Shown one piece after another: positions 8,917 through 19,700 of a DNA stretch of 51,399 bases (the stretch's first letter is position 1; each line of letters begins with the position of its first letter). The notes beneath the pieces are model-generated. The model saw only the letters and a list, made by a program, of their open reading frames with translations, was not told where the DNA came from and made no database searches. The stretch is from a virus: IMG/VR virus record IMGVR_UViG_3300031758_000117, positions 1 through 51,399 of that record; one strand, 5' to 3'. The position numbers and the translations under genes are program-made.

Positions 8917-9333
8917 TTATTTATCAGTTCTTACCGGTGGCTCACCATCAGGTCTTGGAAACTTATCATTCACTTCTTTAATAGCGTTATGAAATTTAGT
9001 TCCTTTTCCTGGAATTTCACTGTTGTCCATTGCATCATAAAGATGATTAACCAATGTAACAATATCAGGATAGTTTGCAGCACGGTCTAAAAAGTGCTGC
9101 CAATATTCAATAAACTTATTCTGATATTCCAGTTCATCAAAAATCTCATCTCTTGTGGGTGGCTTTGAACCCGATTCATCTTCCCAACGAGTGAACTCAA
9201 AGTGTCCACCCGATGCAGACATATCATAACGAGCATGTGGTCTGAGTGCTTTAATCGCAGTATCAATACCACATACAAGTTTGTTGTTGTTACCAATTAA
9301 ATATTGTGCATAAGAAATTTGTTCGTTATTCAT
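8917..9333 (-). CDS. unknown; possible fibre assembly chaperone
   Basis: A 138-aa soluble protein. It starts MNNEQISYAQYLIGNNNKLV, followed by IKALRPHARYDM, then a W-E-D-x-S-G-S-K-x-P-T-R-D-E-I segment and a helical C-terminal half. The order 'alkyl residues - RPxAxxxxx - WxDxxxxxPTxxEI' recalls XkdW/tail-assembly-chaperone proteins encoded next to fibres, but the similarity is weak and unsearched. The gene sits between two adhesin cassettes, with a good SD (AAAGGTG) and its own late promoter 23 nt upstream. Function is unproven; it could also be a virion component. Confidence 0.5.
   Translation of the reverse strand: MNNEQISYAQYLIGNNNKLVCGIDTAIKALRPHARYDMSASGGHFEFTRWEDESGSKPPTRDEIFDELEYQNKFIEYWQHFLDRAANYPDIVTLVNHLYDAMDNSEIPGKGTKFHNAIKEVNDKFPRPDGEPPVRTDK
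8918..8925 (-). promoter_or_regulatory. late promoter GATAAATA
   Basis: GATAAATA on the minus strand, inside the last codons of the 138-aa gene and 20 nt upstream of the family-B gene at 8533-8898. It matches the NATAAATA late consensus. Confidence 0.65.
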
Positions 9334-9355
9334 TCAATCACCTTTAAAATAAAAC

Positions 9356-9363
9356 TATTTATT
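9356..9363 (-). promoter_or_regulatory. late promoter AATAAATA
   Basis: AATAAATA on the minus strand, 23 nt upstream of the ATG at 9333 and just after the stop-proximal region of the 615-aa glycine-rich gene. Confidence 0.65.
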
Positions 9364-9370
9364 TGACACT

Positions 9371-11218
9371 TTACCATCTAATAATTACAACACCAGAACC
9401 GCCGGAACCAGAAACTATATAACTGCCGGCTCCACCACCACCTGTGTTATTATTACCAGAGCCAACATATTGACCACTAGGAGTAATAACGGCATTTGTT
9501 CCACCACCAAATGGTGTGCCTAACCACGGTGCGCCATCAGAGTAACGAGCATATCCACCACCACCTCTACCTTGGCCAAAAAGATTTGCTGCTGGTTGAC
9601 CACCATCACCCGAACCGCCACCACCGCCAGCATATGCTACATTTGAGCCTGATAGTGTGGAAAACAAACCTATACCACCGTTACCACCAATCATTGGTAG
9701 GCCATTAGCATTTCCACCTGAGCCTCCCGCACCACCACCTCCACCACCGGAGTTTGTTCCATTACCTGGAGTAGAATCGCCGCCAGCACCACCAGAATTT
9801 CCTTCTGAAGGACTGTATCCGCCAATGTTGCCTGGACCACCCGGATCACCAGCACGACCACCTCCACCGCCGGATCCACCTGCCATACCTCTACCCGAAC
9901 CGCCTTTAGCACCACCGCCGCCACCTGATGACCAAATAGCAGGAAACGCTGGACCCGTGCCATAAATTCCAGAGTTTGAACCATTACCACCAATTGCTGT
10001 ATTACCAGCACCACCAGCGCCAATAACAACAGTCAGTGTTGCAAGTGGTGTTACTCCTACATTCGCACCTATTCTAAATCCTCCAGCACCACCACCTCCT
10101 GCACATTGCTGAAATGGTATGGCTGCGCCAGCACCACCAGCACCACCACCACCAAGAACGAGATACTCAATTTCTGTAATACCATTTGGAACTTCAAACA
10201 AACCAGTGGTTGTATATACAGCGATTCTTGAGTTTTGATTTGATGTAGAAGTTTGTTGATATTTTAAAACAATGTAACCCGAACCACCAGAACCTCCAAC
10301 ACCACCAGCAAATCCACCATTAAAAGAGCCGCCACCACCACCACCGCCACTGTTTGTTCCGCCGTTTCCACCCACTAGACCGGGTGAGGATGCACCAGAG
10401 TTAATTCCATTACCACCCACACCATTTGGTGCGCCTGACTCCGCTGAACCGCCTCCGCCACCACCAGCACCACCCGAACCGGCAGGTCCTCCACCAGAAC
10501 CAGCACTACCACCTCCACCGCCAGCCCAATAGTATGCTATGCCACTTAGTGATGATAAAATTCCTGAACCGCCCGAACCACCTCTTTGTGCCGGCGCTCT
10601 AAGAGCATTTGCTCCATTTGCAGCAGCACCGCCTCCGCCACCACCATTATAGTCACCACCACCGCTACCAGTTCTTACACCATTACCACCACCAAATCCT
10701 TGAACTGGAGTTACTCCTGTGTCAGCATTATTCCAATAATTTCCAAAACCACCAGGAATATCAGCGCCAGGATTGGATGCACCACCACCGCCACCAGAGC
10801 CACCCGAACTGCCTGGCGCTGACAAACCAGGACTGGATGCACCACCACCAGCAGACCAAACATTTGCAACACCAGACCAAATTCCCGAGTTTGAACCATT
10901 TGCACCGCTGCCACCACCAGCACCAATTACAACAGTAAATGTATCATTAAATTGAATTTGAGGCGCTGTAAGATAACCTAATCTGAATCCTCCAGCTCCG
11001 CCGCCACCGCCGGCGCCGGCTCCACCACCTCCACCACCAGCAACAATCATATACTGAACATTTGATGTACCAACAGGAACAGTCCAAGTATTTGAGTTTG
11101 CAAATGTACGAGTTATGTTTGCAGTATATACAACGCCAGGAGTAACAGCACCACCAAAACCGGGCACGGTCATTCGTTTGAGCGATATTCTACTTACGGA
11201 GATTCTATTCAGAGCCAT
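9371..11218 (-). CDS. glycine-rich two-domain adhesin-like tail protein
   Basis: A 615-aa protein with an Arg/Ser-rich head (MALNRISVSRISLKRMTVPG) and two Gly-rich domains. Domain 1 opens TRTFANSNTWTVPVG (about nt 11115), domain 2 opens RIAVYTTTGLFEVPNG (about nt 10235). Both have the YLVLGGGG / VTPLATLTVVIGAGG / GGSGVVIIRW framework of the 822- and 861-aa proteins, but the sequence is more diverged and one domain is absent. It follows a family-A gene, as does the 861-aa protein, so the adhesin cassette has been duplicated as a unit. The inferred role is fibre-tip receptor binding. Confidence 0.7.
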   Translation of the reverse strand: MALNRISVSRISLKRMTVPGFGGAVTPGVVYTANITRTFANSNTWTVPVGTSNVQYMIVAGGGGGGAGAGGGGGAGGFRLGYLTAPQIQFNDTFTVVIGAGGGSGANGSNSGIWSGVANVWSAGGGASSPGLSAPGSSGGSGGGGGASNPGADIPGGFGNYWNNADTGVTPVQGFGGGNGVRTGSGGGDYNGGGGGGAAANGANALRAPAQRGGSGGSGILSSLSGIAYYWAGGGGGSAGSGGGPAGSGGAGGGGGGSAESGAPNGVGGNGINSGASSPGLVGGNGGTNSGGGGGGGSFNGGFAGGVGGSGGSGYIVLKYQQTSTSNQNSRIAVYTTTGLFEVPNGITEIEYLVLGGGGAGGAGAAIPFQQCAGGGGAGGFRIGANVGVTPLATLTVVIGAGGAGNTAIGGNGSNSGIYGTGPAFPAIWSSGGGGGAKGGSGRGMAGGSGGGGGRAGDPGGPGNIGGYSPSEGNSGGAGGDSTPGNGTNSGGGGGGAGGSGGNANGLPMIGGNGGIGLFSTLSGSNVAYAGGGGGSGDGGQPAANLFGQGRGGGGYARYSDGAPWLGTPFGGGTNAVITPSGQYVGSGNNNTGGGGAGSYIVSGSGGSGVVIIRW

Positions 11219-11231
11219 TTATAAGTTCCAA

Positions 11232-11570
11232 TTAAAATATTTCTGTGCCAAATGCTGAGAAAGCAAGTAATGAACTGTTTGCATTGACTGACACGATTGA
11301 ACCTGCATTAAGTGTCAAACCAAGTGTCAGCGTAATTGCATCACGACCTGGTACATTAACACCATAAGCAATGTAACTTGCATTTGAAACCGCAGCACTT
11401 GATGTGTTTACTGATATTCTAAATGCACCACCATCTGTGGGGTCTTCATCAAGATTGGCTATTGTGATTGACGAAATGATTGCAGAGTTACCTGACGGTA
11501 CTGTGTACAATCTAGTCAACACATTTGCTGCTGGGTTTGATTGACCTAAAATTTTATATGCTCTTGCCAT
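11232..11570 (-). CDS. small virion beta-protein, family A
   Basis: A 112-aa protein. The motifs LTRLYTVPSGNSAIISSITI-AN and GAFRISV are typical of small phage proteins that assemble on fibres or baseplates. It resembles 8146-8529 and 12041-12373 in length, strand pattern and an 'LxAGSxVxVxA' C-terminal strand. It is translated between a family-B gene and a glycine-rich adhesin, repeating the order seen at 8.9-5.6 kb. An AAGGA SD lies about 9 nt before the ATG. A structural role is inferred. Confidence 0.6.
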   Translation of the reverse strand: MARAYKILGQSNPAANVLTRLYTVPSGNSAIISSITIANLDEDPTDGGAFRISVNTSSAAVSNASYIAYGVNVPGRDAITLTLGLTLNAGSIVSVNANSSLLAFSAFGTEIF

Positions 11571-11585
11571 TTGAATTTTTCCTTT

Positions 11586-12041
11586 TTACATTCCGCCAAA
11601 TAAAAATGCGTCATCAAAGATGTCTGCTGGTGTATTAACTTTTTCACCAGTAATTGAATTATTTGCAATTTTGTCTGTTGTTACAGCATCATTAACAATT
11701 TTCTGAGTAGAAACTGCTCCACTTGCAAGTGCAGTTTGTGTTACTGAACCTGGTGCGAATTGACCTGGTATATATTGTGTGCTTACATTTGTCGCCAAAT
11801 AAGTAATGACGATATTATTTGCAACTGCATCGGGTGCTTCTGTAAAAGTTAGCACACCAGCAGTTACGCTATAAGAGTCCACTGGAGTTTGCATAACACC
11901 ATTCACAACAACCGTGATTGTGTTTGCATCACTAATGGTTCTACCAAGACTAAATTGTGTGCAAGCACCAGTGCCGCTAAATTTCTCCACACCTAGAGTA
12001 TAAAAACTTACTCCTTCTGGTGTGTTACCTATGTACGCCAT
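11586..12041 (-). CDS. small virion protein, family B (MAYIGN)
   Basis: A 151-aa protein starting MAYIGNTPEGVSFYTLGVEK. It is a paralogue of 8533-8898 with a longer C-terminal helix-prone repeat (TQTALASGAVSTQKIVNDAV, then TTDKIANNSITGEKV). Such 'xxSVTxxxLAxGAVTxxKIA' stretches are well known in phage fibre proteins. The ATG overlaps the stop of the upstream family-A gene (TAATG), giving coupled translation. It probably joins a fibre or collar structure. Confidence 0.65.
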   Translation of the reverse strand: MAYIGNTPEGVSFYTLGVEKFSGTGACTQFSLGRTISDANTITVVVNGVMQTPVDSYSVTAGVLTFTEAPDAVANNIVITYLATNVSTQYIPGQFAPGSVTQTALASGAVSTQKIVNDAVTTDKIANNSITGEKVNTPADIFDDAFLFGGM

Positions 12042-12373
12042 TAACTGATCTCCAGAACTGAGACAACGACATCAGCGGAAGAAGCCACTGAAGTATTTAC
12101 CTGTAAATAGTCACCAGCCTCAAGTACAACTTTTTGGTCACCACCGATTGGAACTAATGAACCACCTGGGGCAATCGTAGCATCTTTAATCAGAAAAACA
12201 TTACCAGAAATATCTCCACCACTTAGGCTAACACTAGCCGAAATTGGAGTGGAGATCATGTTAGCAATTGTCATGCCGATTACCGTTGATTGCACACCTA
12301 CACCAACGGAATAAACATTTTGTAATCCCGCTCCAACTGCCTTTAAAGTTGAATTTCTAAAAGTATTAGCCAT
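12041..12373 (-). CDS. small virion beta-protein, family A
   Basis: A 110-aa protein. The segments VQSTVIGMTIANMISTPISA and VSLSGGD, then VLEAGDYLQVNTS, give the family-A outline shared with 8146-8529 and 11232-11570. It is the first gene after the 364-aa fibre, with a late promoter (AATAAATA) 20 nt upstream and an SD AGAGG before the ATG. It therefore probably heads the transcript of the first adhesin cassette. Its function as a virion adaptor is inferred from the repeated gene order. Confidence 0.6.
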   Translation of the reverse strand: MANTFRNSTLKAVGAGLQNVYSVGVGVQSTVIGMTIANMISTPISASVSLSGGDISGNVFLIKDATIAPGGSLVPIGGDQKVVLEAGDYLQVNTSVASSADVVVSVLEIS

Positions 12374-12392
12374 TAAAACCTCTGTTTTTGTC

Positions 12393-12400
12393 TATTTATT
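12393..12400 (-). promoter_or_regulatory. late promoter AATAAATA
   Basis: AATAAATA on the minus strand, 20 nt upstream of the ATG at 12373 and abutting the stop codon of the 364-aa fibre gene. Confidence 0.65.
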
Positions 12401-13494
12401 TAACCTAGGGCAATCGCAAATGCAATCGCCGATTCAGTTGCCGCTGTGATGGCACTGTAAATACTGTTGTTTGCTTGCCCTACAAGAATTTGAATACTTG
12501 CATTTGTTGTGTTCAGGTTTGTTGAAGTAATCTGACCAGCAACATTTAAATCATTGAAGCCAATTGAATCTAGTGTGGTATTACCAGTAATCGTCAAATT
12601 ACCATAAATGAACGCATCACCACCGACAGACAGGTTGCTCGTAATATTTGCTACGGCAATGTTTCCACCAATTGCTAATCCACCTGTAATATTGGAAGAT
12701 GCACCAGTTACGATTAAATTACCTGGAACAGACAGTGAATTAAACGACAGGTTAATGTTGGCGATATTGGCCAGTGGTGCAACAATGCTGCTACCAACGT
12801 TCAGCGTTGTTGTGACATTAGCACGTGTAATATTGCCATTGACTGTAGTATTTGCAACAAAAAGATTACCAGTTATACTAGCATTATTGACAGTTAATGT
12901 TTCTGGTACAGTAATTGAACTGAAAGACAAGTTAATGTTGGCGATATTGGCCAGTGGTGCAACAATGCTGCTACCAACGTTCAGTGTTCTAGTAACATTG
13001 ACTACTGCAATGTTTTGAGTTACAACTAAATTATTACCGACCGATGCATTACCAGCAATACTTAAATCATTAAAACCAATATTGTCTAGTGTCGTATTGC
13101 CTGTGATTCTTAGATTACCAGAAATGATAGCATCACCACCAACATTCAAACTAGTGGTTACATTAACTGTTTGAATGTTACCTGTGACAACAACATTACC
13201 AAAGGTAAGTTTATTAATCGTAGCGCCATCAAAAGTTAGATTGGCATTACCTGTCACACTACCAGCAATAATTGAAACGTTAGATATGTTTGCGGTGTTA
13301 GCCCAAACATAATTAATATTAGCATGAGTACGAACATTAAGAGAAGCCGCAGAGCCTTCAATAAAAATTGAAGAGTTCGCTAAAAATCCACCATTTGTAT
13401 TATCAGTTAGATTATTAGCGACTGCAACCAAAGTAGAAGTGGTTGATAACCATTCTTCAAACGTATTGGCTGTTGAAATTTGATTTATTGCCAT
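12400..13494 (-). CDS. fibre-like protein of repeated ITGNLTV/NVGSSIV units
   Basis: A 364-aa Asn/Ile/Val-rich protein made of short beta repeats such as NVGGDAIISGNLRITGNTTL, GFNDLSIAGNASVGNNLVV and TLNVGSSIVAPLANIANINL. The last of these occurs twice almost identically. The unit resembles the triple-beta-helix-like 'GNLTVTGNTT' repeats of marine phage fibres. The start is an ATG two bases from the stop of the 74-aa coiled-coil gene, so it is probably translationally coupled. A structural fibre or shaft role is likely; the attachment partner is unknown. Confidence 0.65.
   Translation of the reverse strand: MAINQISTANTFEEWLSTTSTLVAVANNLTDNTNGGFLANSSIFIEGSAASLNVRTHANINYVWANTANISNVSIIAGSVTGNANLTFDGATINKLTFGNVVVTGNIQTVNVTTSLNVGGDAIISGNLRITGNTTLDNIGFNDLSIAGNASVGNNLVVTQNIAVVNVTRTLNVGSSIVAPLANIANINLSFSSITVPETLTVNNASITGNLFVANTTVNGNITRANVTTTLNVGSSIVAPLANIANINLSFNSLSVPGNLIVTGASSNITGGLAIGGNIAVANITSNLSVGGDAFIYGNLTITGNTTLDSIGFNDLNVAGQITSTNLNTTNASIQILVGQANNSIYSAITAATESAIAFAIALG
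12751..12984 (-). repeat. 54-bp exact direct repeat inside fibre gene
   Basis: Positions 12751-12804 and 12931-12984 are identical over 54 bases, exactly 180 bp (60 codons) apart. Flanking sequence is diverged. This indicates a recent in-frame duplication or gene-conversion event in the 364-aa fibre gene. Confidence 0.9.
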
Positions 13495-13495
13495 C

Positions 13496-13720
13496 TTATG
13501 TTCTCGTTACAAGTTGACGGAGAAGGTCTTTAATTTCTGACATATCATCTTCTAATTTATTTACTTTATTTTCTAAACTTTGTTTTTCTTGTAGTTCTTT
13601 TATTTTCTGATCCCTCTCAGCATAATAAGTTTTCAACTGTTCTCGGTCAGTATTCAATATTGCACCGCTTTCCAAATCACGGTACAAGTTTTTATTTGAT
13701 TTTATTTGAACAAATTTCAT
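13496..13720 (-). CDS. small coiled-coil protein
   Basis: A 74-aa charged protein. The N terminus (MKFVQIKSNKNLYRDLESGA) resembles small proteins encoded next to the DUF4815-type gene in other marine T4-like phages (from memory). Residues about 28-70 are a predicted coiled coil rich in Glu/Lys/Leu (ENKVNKLEDDMSEIKDLLRQ). It lies one base from the 2129-aa gene and overlaps the region before the 364-aa fibre, so it is in the same operon. It may be a fibre oligomerisation or assembly factor; no function is assigned. Confidence 0.6.
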   Translation of the reverse strand: MKFVQIKSNKNLYRDLESGAILNTDREQLKTYYAERDQKIKELQEKQSLENKVNKLEDDMSEIKDLLRQLVTRT

Positions 13721-13721
13721 A

Positions 13722-16700
13722 TTAATTTACCGGTATGGTTGTCACTTTACCTTCAACAACACCAAGTAGAGTTGAAGCAGGTAAGGCAACAACACGAAGT
13801 TGACCAAATCTAGGAACAGCAGTCGTACTTTGTCCATACATAACTACTTTTATCTGAAACATCATAAAATCTTTATGTGTTGTTCCCTGTGATGATGTAT
13901 ATAATACTTTGTTATCTGCAAGTCCAGAACCATAAACTCCTGGAGCAAACGTCAGTTCACCATAGTCGTAAACATTTTTTGAAACGAAGTTTGCAGAATC
14001 AGAAAGTTCTGTCATTAAATTCCAGGTATTATCTTCAAATTTACTTGCGTCACTTTCAGACAATAATTTGTACCATACTAAAATGCCAGAACCCGGTGGA
14101 CGATATGCATCCATATAAACACGAAGGTCGCCAGCATCAAAACCTGAAGCCAGAGGAACTCGTTTTGTTAGGTAACGAACATCTGCATTACCACCTAATG
14201 ATTTGTCTTCACCATTATATAACACAGTTGCAGTTGTGCCACCACCAGTTGCAGGAGTATTAATTGTAATTAAAGGTGAAGTAATATATCCCGTTCCAGG
14301 ATTTGTTAGTTCAATTCGTGAAATAACTCCAGTAGCACCAGGATTTTCTACGACAGCAACAGCAGCAGCACCCGCACCTTTACCAATGGCACCATTAGGA
14401 TAGCTAAACGTCACGGTCCCATTACCTGTGTATCCAACACCAGAATTAGTAATTTGAAATCCCGTATTTTTCAATGGTAGATTATTAATCTTGTTTTCAA
14501 TCGTTAGAAGATTTAAACGAGTAATATCAATCATCGGAGATACGTCTTGATTATTTGTTGCCATTGAAACACGCAACTCAAAAGTAGTATTTCCTGTTAC
14601 AGTATTTAAAATTCTTCTTCCATAACCATCAATGTCAACTTCATAATCAATATTAGGAATAATAGGCAACAGAGGATGTGTGCCTCCGGATTCCAATTCA
14701 GAAACAAAATCATACTGAACGGTAGTATTTGCTATAACTACATCAGTTGACATTAACTGTAAAACATCATATACAGTGTTTGCTGAATACTGAGACATAT
14801 CCGATTCTAGGTAAGCATATCCAACACCATTTGTAAATACACGTTTTTGAATCGTAAACATGATGTCATTATATTGATCAGCAGTCCATGTTGAGCCGTT
14901 TTGTGACAAGAACAGAGAACCTGTGTAAGGTTGATCTGAAATTTTCACGCTAGTTCTCAAATCTGTATCATTAATACCTGCAATAAATGCTTCATATCCA
15001 TTACTATTTGAAAGAAGAACAAATGAATGTTCACCAGGAATTAACAGTAGAGGAACATCAAATTTAAATTCAGTATACTTGTTCGGATCCGTAATATCTG
15101 GAATTGTTGAAATTTTAACTTTATCTGGCGTCAAAGTTTTTTCACCAAAAGGATATACAGTTGAAGATGATGGGTAACCATTCACAACTGGACGAATCTG
15201 ACAAGTTACTGGAGCTGTTGAGTCTTTAGTTTTAAAGCAAACACGAATAGAATCAATAACAACACCCTGAGGATATTGAGCAATGTTGATAAGGAATGTT
15301 TGTGCAAGAGGGTCAACATATGCACGAACCGTGGTTGTTTCTGATTTTGTAAATGATCTAACTGAATCTGTTGATGCTGCAAATTCTTCAGTTACAGAAC
15401 GACGAGTTACTGTAGGACTAAACACCGAAATTGAACTCTCTTGTTTGGTTTGAACAATACCCGAAGCATAGAAAGTTGTGTCACCATTTGTTCTAGAATT
15501 TTCTAAGTTATTAAATTCATCGTCAACTAAACGAAGTAACTTTTCACCTGTTCTAAACACATCACCAGGAATATTAAACACGGCAGCACATGCACCAGCT
15601 TCATCAGTTTCAAGTAATCCAATTGTGTATAAAGAATCTGTGCTTGGTGTAACCGTAAATCCACTTACAGTGGCGATTCTTGTTGATGAATCATATGCAG
15701 TGATTATGCCTTCTTGCCCTGCGCCAGTTCCTTTTAGAATAAAAATTTTCTGACCAACATAATCCGCTGTGCCTTGTGCGCCGCCCGCATGAAAGTTTAA
15801 TGTAATAGAAGATGCTGTACCACCTAAAGCAAGTCCTGTGCTATGATACCACTTTGTTGCATGATAAGTTTTACCAGTTACAGTTCCTTTTACCCAAATA
15901 CCATTTGTAACATTTGACCAAGAACCAAATGCTGGCGTCGGTATAAAGTTTACAATGTATGCATCTTTATTTGATGTGAGAACAACGCCACCAGTTCCAA
16001 TTACAGTATCCGTTTCAGAGAATGTATCGGAAGAAGATGCTTGATAAATTGTAACGGTTTCTGCATTTGATAAAGTTGTTTGAAACTCCAAAGGACTTGT
16101 TTCAAACTGAACACGATTTACTTTTGCCATGTATTTGGCAACTTTAGTGTTATCAAAGAACGCATAAAGTGTAGTAAATGGTTTAAATCTTTCAGCCACA
16201 ACCAGAATATTCTTTTCTCTCATATAATGAACAATTGAAAGATCAAGAACACGGTCACCTAAAGTTTGTGTTAGTTGTTGTGGTACAATTTGTGCAAGAA
16301 TACCTGTACGAGATGCTTGCAAGTTTTGTGTTTCGTGATATCTATCTGTAGTTGTGGTTGTGCGATCAGCGGTTGCAACAAAACCAGTTGCCCCAACACC
16401 ACCTCTATTAAATTGATTTTCCCATATATCAGCAACTCTGTCACCTCTGGTTGCTCTTACTTGATCCATTGTTTGACCATTAACCCTCATGTTTGTAGTT
16501 TCGGTAGTTGTTTCACTACCCAAGAAAGTAGATGAAGTTGTCCACTGAGTATTCCACGCACCCCAAGTTGTGCTTTGAATTGAACTCCAAGCATCACGGG
16601 CGGCGTCACCACCAGTTAAGTCAATATTTTGTGCTTCTAAACGATTATCCGATTTCCAAACATCAGAAGGTGGGTCAAGTTTAATTGAACCCAAATAATT

Positions 16701-19700
16701 AACAACGTTAAATGGATTGATGTTGAGTGACTTAGATGCTTTGTTTTGTGACACAAAAGTTGTGTTTGAAGAAGCAAGCAATAACAAAGGTCCATTAACC
16801 TCAACATTAAAGTTTGAAGTTGAGTTATTTGAAAAGACTCCAGTTGATGCAATATTATAAGAACCACGACATTCACGTGCAATAATATCAATCGCAGCAT
16901 CAAAGTCGGTAGCAGTAATATCTGCTGCACGTTTATCGGTAAATGAATCTACAAAAATACCATTTTTTGGACGGCTTAAACCGATACTATCTCTCACGGT
17001 GCGGTCATTCTTGTTGATTGTTGCCAACTCAGCTAATGATAATGAAGTGTATAACTCAAGATTCTGTATGCGCTTATCAAGATTCGCAATATCTTTCATC
17101 GTATATCTACGATTATTAAAGATTTGAATCTGTGTAGATGAAGCAAAATTCAAATAAGAAGGATGCGACAAAATATACAATGTCATTGCATCATCTGGTT
17201 GAGCAGGAACAATAGGATTCGTGGAAGGAATACCTTCTAAAATCTTAAACTCACGATTCTTTGTTAAAATAACTCTATCAATTCTAGGTAGATAGTAAGA
17301 GTAATCTGTTAAAATATCCAAATCTGGTTCAGAAATTTTTGTGCCTAGATTTGCTTCGTCTGCATCTAAGACGAAATTATTTGCTGTAAATGAACCAACA
17401 GCATCTTTACGAACCGGTCTGAAATCCAAATATTCTGCTAATTTTAAAGCCTTACCATCTTGCGTAAAGTATGTTGGTATGCTACCATAATCAACACCAG
17501 AACCACCATCAGATTCTTGACCTAAACGAACGTATGAATCAACATTAAAGAATCCTGCACCAGTTGATTTGAATCGGTTATATCTTATGAGCAAAGGTCC
17601 TCTAGGAGGATTTTGACCCGACTTCAAGGAAATAGAAGACCAATCATAATATGAATCTTTTTGCCCAGTATCAAACGAATAACGATCCGTTACGTTTGCT
17701 GATGGATTAGCAATCGTGCTGTTATAGTTTGCTGTTGTAATTGGCCAAGTTCCATTAAAATCAAAAATAGCATTAATTGAATGAACATCAGCAACATATA
17801 GCGACTGTGGCCTACCAGTTCTTTTCTCTAAAATTGAATCACGAATAATAGTTTGACCATCATCTGCGGCAACATATACATTGTCATTTCCGGATGTGAA
17901 GATGCTATTAACTCTTACACCAGCACCAGCTGGATCAACTAAGATTGTATTTGCTTTAATAAATCTCTTAGTTTTTGAAGTTGGATTTGATGCGTTGATT
18001 GTGGCATAAATGTTTGCAGTCATTCCGGTAACACCACCAGAAACGGTGATTGTTCTTGAATCTGTACCTATTGTAATAGCCTGTGATGGTACAGTTTGAC
18101 CTCTGTGATAAGGAGCAGAACCCGGAGTTTTTATTACAACTCTATAATATTGTCTCTTAGAACCATCAGTTGTGGCTGCTTGTAAAGATTCGCCTGTTCC
18201 AAAAGAAAGTGCTTGTGAAACAGTATCAGTAAACACAACGTCTTGATAGAGTTTAGAATATGAGTATGAAAAATCTTTGATTGTATTATCTGCAACATTA
18301 GGAAAACCAATTCTTATAAGAAGAGGTTCATTTTTTGCTTCTTGAATTGTGGTAGGCTGAAACTGGTCTTGCAAATCAGACAGAACAGCAGGTGGTGCAC
18401 CAATTGACATATTTTTAGACAATGGGCTTATATTTGCTGATGCGATTACATAACCAGCAGCGTTTAATCTAACCAGTGATTCAGCATTGAAAAAACCACT
18501 GTCAATGATAAATCTCCAACTTGTTTGTGGTGCCGAGGTGAATGGAGGATCAATTGTAGCAGTTCTTGTTGAACCGACATATGCTGTGATTGTGCGTTGT
18601 TTTAAGTTATAAGGATCAATACCGGAACCAGAAGTTAATCCAGCAATAACAGTAGTTTTAATTTTCATGCCTTTGTAGGCATCATTGTTTGCTGAAAAAT
18701 TACCAGGTAAAACAACAGTTGAAGTTGTTCCTGCGGTATCAACATTCCAACCTTGACCACCGTTTACTTCAGCACCAATAGATTTTGAATTTGAATCTGT
18801 TATGAAAAGTTTATAGATGTAATTATTAGCGTCTTGAGTATTACCCGAAGCCGCATAAAACTTACTCATTTTAACTTTAACGTTACCAATGGTTGTATTA
18901 GCCAAAATTGCGGTATTTACAATTCCCGTTGGTGAAGCAATCGTAGGAATTGAACCCGTATCAATTGATAAAACCGCAACATTGTCATACTGATTTGTGG
19001 CAAAGTTACCAATCAAGTTATTGGCATAAACAAAGTAACCATAATCAGAAGTGATTCTTTGATTTTGTACTTCAGTTACAGTTCTTGGTTTTGGAATTGT
19101 AAGAACTGTCGGTGAAATGGTTTGATATTCATAACCTTTAATATATGCTTTACCTGAGCCTATAGTTACATTGGCAAATGCTGAATTAGCTTCACTGTCC
19201 GACATGAAGATATCAAAGTTTTTAATTACGTAGTCGCCAGATTCATCAAATGTACGACGAGCAAGTTCATCACCAATTACACCATAAATTGGAGTTTGAA
19301 TAACTTTTTGAAGACCACCTTCTCTCATCACTGCCACTTCAATAAACTCTTTTAAGTCTGAGCTATCAACAGTACGAGTTTCTAATGTCAATGCAATTTT
19401 ATAACGATCTGCTCCAGGTGCTTGGAAATTAGATGAACCTTGTGCAGGATCAAGAAGAGTTGTGTCTTCAGTATAATCAATTAAATCTTCACTAACAGCA
19501 AATCCAACAAGAGCGTTGCCTGAAGAAGTGTATTTTGCAATTGCTACCGACTGTGGTTGAGTTTTAACAAAGAAACCATCATAATAAAAAACACCTTCGT
19601 TTACAGAAAAAGTTTGATTGTTACCTGTGGCATTTGTTGATGTTGTGTTTGCATAATAAGTGATTGCAGCAGGATCGGTATTTTGAGTATAAACAGTTTC

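Noticed and set aside
3343-10955. Many plus-strand proline- or histidine-rich open frames opposite the glycine-rich genes
   Set aside because: They are antisense shadows of GGN/GGT glycine codons (CCN reads as proline, CAC as histidine), without SD and inside strong minus-strand genes.
3089-11218. Diversity-generating retroelement target
   Set aside because: No reverse transcriptase, template repeat or A-specific variation pattern is visible in this window; it would need the whole genome.
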